DNA of 47,048 bases, from positions 1 through 47,048 of the forward strand of contig JAUNXF010000001.1 in the NCBI GenBank assembly GCA_030539935.1, read 5' to 3'. Source of the DNA: Methanobrevibacter sp. (GTDB taxonomy: Archaea; Methanobacteriota; Methanobacteria; Methanobacteriales; Methanobacteriaceae). The first letter of the stretch is position 1, and the number at the start of each line of letters is the position of its first letter. The notes under the pieces were generated by a model. It did not search any database, was not told the DNA's origin, and saw nothing but the letters and a program-made list of their open reading frames with translations. The position numbers were made by a program, and so were the translations under genes. Shown here piece by piece: positions 42,970 to 47,048 of this stretch.

Positions 42970-43186
42970 AATCCCCCCATTCTTCATCCTCCTCTTCTTC
43001 AAGGTACTCTAATGAACATCTGCAATTAAGATGATCTCGAGCATCATGAATAAAATAATGGGTTTGTTTTTCTAACTCTTTTTGTTCTTTTCTTACCTGT
43101 TGGATATCACGTATTGCATATCCAACACCGAATCCAAATATGCCTCCAAGGAAAAGGGGGATTATTTGAGTAGTTGCTTCAAGCAT
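42959..43186 (-). CDS. Small membrane protein (75 aa)
   Basis: N-terminal TM segment (TTQIIPLFLGGIFGFGVGYA), then a charged helix and a very acidic end (EYLEEEEDEEWGDYDD). AAAGGAGG lies upstream, inside the 45-aa gene. Two Cys in LNCRCSLEY. Function is unknown. Confidence 0.65.
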   Translation of the reverse strand: MLEATTQIIPLFLGGIFGFGVGYAIRDIQQVRKEQKELEKQTHYFIHDARDHLNCRCSLEYLEEEEDEEWGDYDD

Positions 43187-43299
43187 GATTTTTCCTCCTT
43201 TCGTAAAGCCTTTAAAGTTTTTAAATCTGGCTTTGGTTTCATTTCCTCCACACTAATTTGAGTGCGAAGTATTCTTAATTTCTCGTTCAGCTGATTCAT
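43162..43299 (-). CDS. Small basic protein (45 aa)
   Basis: Starts MNQLNEKLRILRTQISVEEM; its ATG overlaps the TGA of the ASCH gene (ATGA), and it overlaps the next gene by 25 bases. Two short helices with many Lys. Function is unknown. Confidence 0.55.
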   Translation of the reverse strand: MNQLNEKLRILRTQISVEEMKPKPDLKTLKALRKEEKSCLKQLLK

Positions 43300-43649
43300 C
43301 CTACAGTCTCCTCATCTTCTTTAGGGATGAAACTGAACTTCACATAATACAATAAAGTGGACTCTTCCAGATCATCATAAATGTTATACAATGATTCCTT
43401 CAACAAGTCTTCATGCAAGTAGCCTTCAGTCCTAGCGATTTCCTTATTGATTTCATCAAATCGTATGTATTCTATGCTTTTGATTTCTAGGAAACCAAAT
43501 TCCCTGATTCTTCTTAAAGGATTGGTGTCAGTTTCATATGCTGCTATTTCATCTCCGACCTTGCCGTCAAAATGGCGTCTGATTGTACTGGTCTTCGCTC
43601 CTTCTTTGATGGGTTCTACGTATTCTCCATAGAAATATAATTTTTCCAT
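43296..43649 (-). CDS. ASCH-domain protein
   Basis: 117 residues. YVEPIKEGAKTSTIRR (about residues 10-25) is the hallmark of the ASCH (PUA-like) fold, followed by GDEIAAYE and EFGFLEIKSIEYIRF. ASCH proteins bind RNA or modified bases, and some are nucleases or amidohydrolases. Lies in the early block; role in the virus is unknown. Confidence 0.75.
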   Translation of the reverse strand: MEKLYFYGEYVEPIKEGAKTSTIRRHFDGKVGDEIAAYETDTNPLRRIREFGFLEIKSIEYIRFDEINKEIARTEGYLHEDLLKESLYNIYDDLEESTLLYYVKFSFIPKEDEETVG

Positions 43650-43672
43650 TATAGCATCAACTCCTTCACTTT

Positions 43673-43894
43673 TTAAATGTATACGTTTAGGATTTTTCTT
43701 CTGAAATCCTTAGCAAAGATTTTGCAATGCCAATCTTTGCCAGGAAAATCATAGATCTTACCACCCTTCATGGTAACCCTAACCATAGGGTTCCCTTCCT
43801 CTGTCCTGTAGACTCCACAGCTAAGAACATTGCACCTTATCCTGGAGAATCTTTCCAACAGGTAATCTCGGCCTTTTTTAGTCTTGATTGTCAT
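43673..43894 (-). CDS. Unknown 73-aa basic protein
   Basis: Starts MTIKTKKGRDYLLERFSRIR. Basic, with beta strands, and Cys in CNVLSCG and WHCKIF. ATGA overlap with the gene before it. No family recognised. Confidence 0.6.
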   Translation of the reverse strand: MTIKTKKGRDYLLERFSRIRCNVLSCGVYRTEEGNPMVRVTMKGGKIYDFPGKDWHCKIFAKDFRRKILNVYI

Positions 43895-44055
43895 TCAATA
43901 TCAAACTCCAGTATTCTTTGCTTCACTTTCTTGAAGTCTTCCCTTGTCAATCCATAGTTTATGGCGGGAGTGCATAACACTATAGGGCAAGGGGATTTTG
44001 GGTTTTCATTTCTTTTCACTTGGAATTTATCCACTTCCTTATCTTTCCACTTCAT
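43891..44055 (-). CDS. Unknown 54-aa protein
   Basis: Starts MKWKDKEVDKFQVKRNENP at 44055, chosen because GAGGAATC precedes it and its ATG overlaps the TGA of the gene before. Soluble; function is unknown. Confidence 0.6.
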   Translation of the reverse strand: MKWKDKEVDKFQVKRNENPKSPCPIVLCTPAINYGLTREDFKKVKQRILEFDIE

Positions 44056-44291
44056 GATGATTCCTCTGCTAATTTTTTCAAGTCTAAAGTTTGAGCTCCA
44101 TGCAATATTCGGTAACATGCCTGCATCATGATATGGTTCATCTGCTTGTTTCCTGTGCATATCTCAATGACAATGTCCTGTGTTAGGTCATCGTATAGGT
44201 ATATGTTGTTGCTGTTGCGTGGCTTCATGATTCTGAATCTTTCAAATTCATCAGTTTCTATGTTATTAATCACTCGGAGTCTTTCGCCCAT
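44052..44291 (-). CDS. Unknown 79-aa protein
   Basis: Starts MGERLRVINNIETDEF with AGGGGATA before it. Alpha/beta, soluble. Overlaps both neighbours. Function is unknown. Confidence 0.6.
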   Translation of the reverse strand: MGERLRVINNIETDEFERFRIMKPRNSNNIYLYDDLTQDIVIEICTGNKQMNHIMMQACYRILHGAQTLDLKKLAEESS

Positions 44292-44571
44292 CTTTTATCC
44301 CCTCATTAGTTCCAACTGTTATGTGAAAGTATTTTGTACAATAATTACTGCTTTTGTTCCAGAAAGGACACTTAAAACAGTATTGTTTAGGGTGAAATCG
44401 TTCTTGTTCAGTCATTACATCAATCACATCTTCCTTAACATCTGTTACACATATTTTTCCATCAAACATATCCTCTGCTACATTATTAGCCCACTTTATA
44501 AACTCATTGAAAGTTCGTTCTGAAACATGACCCCCACAATTACATACCATTGTAAACTCTTTAATCCTCAT
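44266..44571 (-). CDS. Cys-rich protein (101 aa)
   Basis: Start MRIKEFTMVCNCGGHVSE at 44571, with GGTGA from the end of the upstream gene. CNCGG at the N-terminus and CFKCPFWNKSSNYC later could bind zinc or an iron-sulfur cluster; four Cys in CxxC-x9-C order with another Cys ahead fits the latter only weakly. Function is unknown. Confidence 0.6.
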   Translation of the reverse strand: MRIKEFTMVCNCGGHVSERTFNEFIKWANNVAEDMFDGKICVTDVKEDVIDVMTEQERFHPKQYCFKCPFWNKSSNYCTKYFHITVGTNEGIKDGRKTPSD

Positions 44572-44806
44572 TTGAATCACCATGTACTCTTGTTCCTTGT
44601 TTATTAACTACTAGGACTCTTTTACCTTCTTTTTCAAGTTTCTTAAGTTCCTCTTTCATGCTTAAGCATTTACCACTACGAGCAGGACCCCCTATAATCA
44701 TCCAATCATCTTTTTTAGAATTTTCTATTATTTTTTTCTTATAATCAATTGATGTTTTTCTAAGGGTTCCTGTTTTAGGCGGGAATGGTTGATATTTATC
44801 GGCCAT
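44561..44806 (-). CDS. Short P-loop-like protein (81 aa)
   Basis: WMIIGGPARSGKCLSMKEEL (about residues 35-54) resembles a Walker A loop after a beta strand, GPARSGKC, with Cys in place of the usual Ser/Thr, followed by a helix and a second strand RVLVVNKQG. There is no Walker B; the protein is far too short for a full ATPase. It may be a fragment or a nucleotide-binding decoy. Confidence 0.6.
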   Translation of the reverse strand: MADKYQPFPPKTGTLRKTSIDYKKKIIENSKKDDWMIIGGPARSGKCLSMKEELKKLEKEGKRVLVVNKQGTRVHGDSNED

Positions 44807-44873
44807 TTAACCACCTATATATTAATATTGAGATAAAACCACAGAGAAAGTACCAAAATAGACCATTCATCAT
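44796..44873 (-). CDS. Micro-ORF: 25-aa membrane peptide
   Basis: MMNGLFWYFLCGFISILIYR plus five residues: one TM segment with a basic end. GGAGGGGGG lies before it, and it overlaps the start of the P-loop-like gene. Confidence 0.4.
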   Translation of the reverse strand: MMNGLFWYFLCGFISILIYRWLNGR

Positions 44874-44876
44874 ACA

Positions 44877-44975
44877 TCAACCCCCCTCCGTTTGGAATAT
44901 ACAGTTCTCAAAACTTAATACATCATCAAACAGTTCACAATAATCATCAGTCCTATGCTTGCAATCATCACACAT
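44877..44975 (-). CDS. Micro-ORF: 32-aa Cys peptide
   Basis: MCDDCKHRTDDYCELFDDVL..., with four Cys (CDDC, YC, NC). A tiny zinc-knuckle-type peptide. ATG overlaps the stop of the gene before (TGATG). Confidence 0.45.
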   Translation of the reverse strand: MCDDCKHRTDDYCELFDDVLSFENCIFQTEGG

Positions 44976-45133
44976 CAAAAACCACCTACACTAATAATCA
45001 TATTATCATACAAAACATCCCTTAATTCAGAATAGGTTTCACATGATCTACATTTTTCTAAAAGTTCCTCTTCGGAACATTTCCATTTTAAGATAAAATT
45101 AATTTTAAATTCACCAATATCATTTACAGTCAT
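44975..45133 (-). CDS. Small protein (52 aa)
   Basis: Starts MTVNDIGEFKINFILKWKCS; AGGTGGG precedes the start, which overlaps the stop of the gene before by 14 bases. Three Cys. Function is unknown. Confidence 0.5.
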   Translation of the reverse strand: MTVNDIGEFKINFILKWKCSEEELLEKCRSCETYSELRDVLYDNMIISVGGF

Positions 45134-45404
45134 CATCCCACCTTTTTCGATGCTCTTTATATGTTTTCCTTAAACCTAATCTAATCCACCAACTTAGCTT
45201 AAAATCAGGGCAAATATGTTTTTCATATTCAGGGAAATTAATCCATTCTAAAATTTTGCTTTGTATTTTAGGGAAATGTTTATCATTTCCTTTGGTGCAA
45301 TAAGGATTTGTTGGTTTTGGAACTTCGAACTCATCTACCTCAAATGGAAATTTAAGGTATCTGCAATCAATACAACAATATTTTTCATATTTTTTCTCAC
45401 TCAT
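45120..45404 (-). CDS. Cys-containing protein (94 aa)
   Basis: Start MSEKKYEKYCCIDCRYLKFP at 45404 (GGTGATG lies upstream; 45413 is also possible). CCIDCRYL, PYCTKG and HICPDF give a Cys pattern like that of the 42253-42700 proteins. Function is unknown. Confidence 0.6.
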   Translation of the reverse strand: MSEKKYEKYCCIDCRYLKFPFEVDEFEVPKPTNPYCTKGNDKHFPKIQSKILEWINFPEYEKHICPDFKLSWWIRLGLRKTYKEHRKRWDDDCK

Positions 45405-45405
45405 A

Positions 45406-45882
45406 TTATTCATCACCTTTTTCCATATTGCATAACATTACAAGCTTACAAGCAGTATTATATACCGCCATCTGCAAAACATCTTCAGGAACCTTCAAAT
45501 AATTCAAATTCAACTCCCCACTCCTTTGTAATCCTGCACTCACACAGTCACAAGTGAATTCCAGCACATCCAACAAGTCAACATCATCATGAACACCACT
45601 AGGCAAGTTCAAATGATGCCTTTCCATTTTCATATGCTCCTCAAAGGTCAAATTAGGGAAATCGAATTTGGTCCAATCATGGTTAAGGCCACGATACAAT
45701 AATGCCTTGGAAATGACCTCCATTAACTTATTCACCAAGTCCACATGGACCCGTGTATCCTTTAGGGCCTCTTCCCTATCAACTCCCTCCTTGCAATAGA
45801 TATAAGTGGCCATTGGAGCATGCTCAACCTTTAAGTGATGGGCATGTTCCTTGTACCAACTGTTATAATCAAAATCCAACAT
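45406..45882 (-). CDS. DUF5662/HD-like protein
   Basis: 158 residues. HVDLVNKLMEVISKALLYRG, then LNHDWTKFD, EEHMKMERHHLNL and VHDDVDLLDVLEFTCDC show a repeated His/Asp pattern like the DUF5662 phage family, which has an HD-type metal site. It would be a metal-dependent phosphohydrolase of unknown substrate. GGGGGTAAAT lies before the ATG. Confidence 0.6.
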   Translation of the reverse strand: MLDFDYNSWYKEHAHHLKVEHAPMATYIYCKEGVDREEALKDTRVHVDLVNKLMEVISKALLYRGLNHDWTKFDFPNLTFEEHMKMERHHLNLPSGVHDDVDLLDVLEFTCDCVSAGLQRSGELNLNYLKVPEDVLQMAVYNTACKLVMLCNMEKGDE

Positions 45883-45890
45883 GCTTTTAT

Positions 45891-46166
45891 TTACCCCCTG
45901 CCTTGTTCTATCCAGTAAAGTTTATGTCCGCTGTTAGGGTGCTTGCGTGCAGACTGGACCATATCCAGGAAATTACGGTTGCCACTGGTCATAGTGGATT
46001 CCTTGATCAGCGCTCCAACTTCACCAGGAGTAACTCCCCTATATATCCCAAAATCGTTACGTGTTATCCAATCGCTAATCTCTTTACTGGAATGTTTTCC
46101 AGGATGAGTCAAGAGATACGCTTTGATTAGGCATTTGGCTTTAGGAATATTCTTCTTGCCAACCAT
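45891..46166 (-). CDS. Winged-helix-like protein (91 aa)
   Basis: Starts MVGKKNIPKAKCLIKAYLLT. KHSSKEISDWITRNDFGIYR followed by a helix with GVTPGEVGALIKES looks like a winged-helix DNA-binding fold; the end (GHKLYWIEQ) fits a wing strand. A regulator of phage genes is possible. GGGAGGAG precedes it. Confidence 0.6.
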   Translation of the reverse strand: MVGKKNIPKAKCLIKAYLLTHPGKHSSKEISDWITRNDFGIYRGVTPGEVGALIKESTMTSGNRNFLDMVQSARKHPNSGHKLYWIEQGRG

Positions 46167-46172
46167 CTTAAA

Positions 46173-46280
46173 TCATCTCCTCCCTATAAGAAAATTGCAT
46201 TTTCTTTTCAAATCATTAATCAGCATATCACGTGTGCTCGGTTCAAGGTAGAAAAATCTTAAGTCAATCTGAAAACTCAT
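46173..46280 (-). CDS. Micro-ORF (35 aa)
   Basis: MSFQIDLRFFYLEPSTRDML... ending NFLIGRR; ATGA overlap with the HNH gene and AAGGTGG ahead. Function is unknown. Confidence 0.5.
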   Translation of the reverse strand: MSFQIDLRFFYLEPSTRDMLINDLKRKCNFLIGRR

Positions 46281-46687
46281 AACTGATTCCACCTTAAATT
46301 CCTGTTCTTCAAGTACTGATGAACAGGCACACATTGAGTATAACCCAATTCATCAGCAACACAGGACATAGTTTTGCCCTTGTTTTTCTCTGCAGAAAGA
46401 AAATTGATTCCCCCTGCGTGGTCTATACGGCCATTGTCCCATCTTGGGTGATTGGTTCCTTTCATATGCAATTTATGATGATGACTTTTAGAAAGGATCA
46501 TCAAATTGTCTGGGGCATTGTTTTCCTTATTGTTGTCTCTGTGGTGTACGCAGAAACCTTCAGGTATAGGGCCGAATGCATCTTCATAGACTAAACGATG
46601 CAATAGCTTGCCCTGATTAATGCCACTGCTGATTTGGTAGTAGCCGTCTTTTCTTTGGTAGGCATTGCCAAACCTTGTACTAATCAT
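46277..46687 (-). CDS. HNH endonuclease (homing type)
   Basis: 136 residues. LLHRLVYEDAFGPIPEGFCV leads to HHRDNNKENNAPDNLMILSK, the HNH_3 zinc-free core, then HHHKLHMKG. This is a typical free-standing phage HNH enzyme that cuts DNA and spreads itself. A C-terminal DNA-binding extension follows (VADELGYTQCVPVHQYLKNR), which may be an HTH. Start overlaps the preceding stop. Confidence 0.85.
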   Translation of the reverse strand: MISTRFGNAYQRKDGYYQISSGINQGKLLHRLVYEDAFGPIPEGFCVHHRDNNKENNAPDNLMILSKSHHHKLHMKGTNHPRWDNGRIDHAGGINFLSAEKNKGKTMSCVADELGYTQCVPVHQYLKNRNLRWNQL

Positions 46688-46952
46688 ATGGAACCCTCAC
46701 AATTTTCTCATTTAATTCCTCTTGGAGTTCCTGGTCATTTTTGACTTCAACATATTTTTCCAACATGTCATCAGTGATTTTCCTGAAGTTTTCCTCTGGC
46801 AATTCATGTATTGCTGCGATGCTTGTTATGACTGTGGCGCAGACGCTTGTCATTTCATTGGGATTGTTGATTCCCATCTGCATTAGCAGCTTGAATAGTT
46901 TGAATTGGTTTTTCTTTTTGTTCAGGTCTCCGATTTTATTGAATAGTGCCAT
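46680..46952 (-). CDS. Unknown 90-aa protein, first gene of the block
   Basis: Starts MALFNKIGDLNKKKNQFKLF with AGGAGG ahead. Helical, charged, soluble. It leads the operon; 46975-47048 is extremely AT-rich (TATTATAATATA-type), which suits a promoter. No function recognised. Confidence 0.6.
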   Translation of the reverse strand: MALFNKIGDLNKKKNQFKLFKLLMQMGINNPNEMTSVCATVITSIAAIHELPEENFRKITDDMLEKYVEVKNDQELQEELNEKIVRVPYD

Positions 46953-47048
46953 ATGCTTTTTTCCTCCTTTACATTTAACGATTGTTATATCATATATAAT
47001 ATAATAAAAAAATTTATTATAATATAATAATATAATAATAAAAAAAAT

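Noticed and set aside
44877-44885. C-run as a slippery frameshift site
   Set aside because: It coincides with the GGAGGGGGG start signal of the 25-aa micro-ORF, and no overlapping frame would be joined by slipping.

Overview
The window comes from a low-GC methanogenic archaeon of the Methanobacteriales, most likely Methanobrevibacter. The evidence is a DUF2121-type gene, a two-iron desulfoferrodoxin, archaeal TATA boxes (AATATTTATA type), GGTG/GGAGG ribosome binding sites, and a phage lysis enzyme with pseudomurein-binding repeats. Host DNA occupies about 1-2800: a metallo-beta-lactamase fold hydrolase and a DUF2121 gene on the minus strand, and desulfoferrodoxin on the plus strand.

From about 3000 to the right edge the window holds a tailed provirus, with every gene on the minus strand, so it reads from right to left. 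The order is: an early or accessory block of small, overlapping genes (46952-41166: HNH endonuclease, zinc-ribbon proteins, ASCH protein, many unknowns); a control region with GTTCAAC operators and a MITE-like element; a coiled-coil/TM protein; small and large terminase; portal; MuF minor head protein; three cargo genes; HK97-type prohead protease and capsid; head-tail connectors; then a complete contractile-tail module (sheath, tube, frameshifted tail chaperone, tape measure, hub, spike, gp25-like, baseplate J, tail fibres and adhesins). The lysis genes follow (pseudomurein endopeptidase, holin-like protein). I see no integrase, repressor or replication gene, so the right end of the provirus probably lies outside the window and the att sites cannot be placed.

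The most unusual feature is a pair of MuF-fused toxin candidates. The MuF protein in the normal head position (35686-37194) carries a C-terminal ADP-ribosyltransferase domain. A second MuF copy (4758-6404) sits at the far left end, beyond the lysis genes and a strong terminator, and carries a zinc-metalloprotease domain of the HExxH, lethal-factor-like kind. Each is followed by a small unknown gene (immunity candidate) and then by a protease-fold gene: a proteasome-like Ntn hydrolase after the first, an SDH/ClpP-fold serine protease after the second. Three of these cargo genes have their own TATA box 50-60 bp before the start, and two cargo units have their own terminator hairpin, inside an otherwise nearly gapless late operon. 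That is the pattern of morons expressed during lysogeny.

Other points of note: a baseplate J gene cut 34 codons short by an in-frame TAA; a tail-hub gene split in two around a transglutaminase-like domain and an unknown domain; host-type adhesin domains in several tail proteins; a +1/-2 frameshift site in the tail chaperone; a frameshift in an A6 run in the SDH protease; a 71-nt tRNA-like element; and several micro-ORFs.
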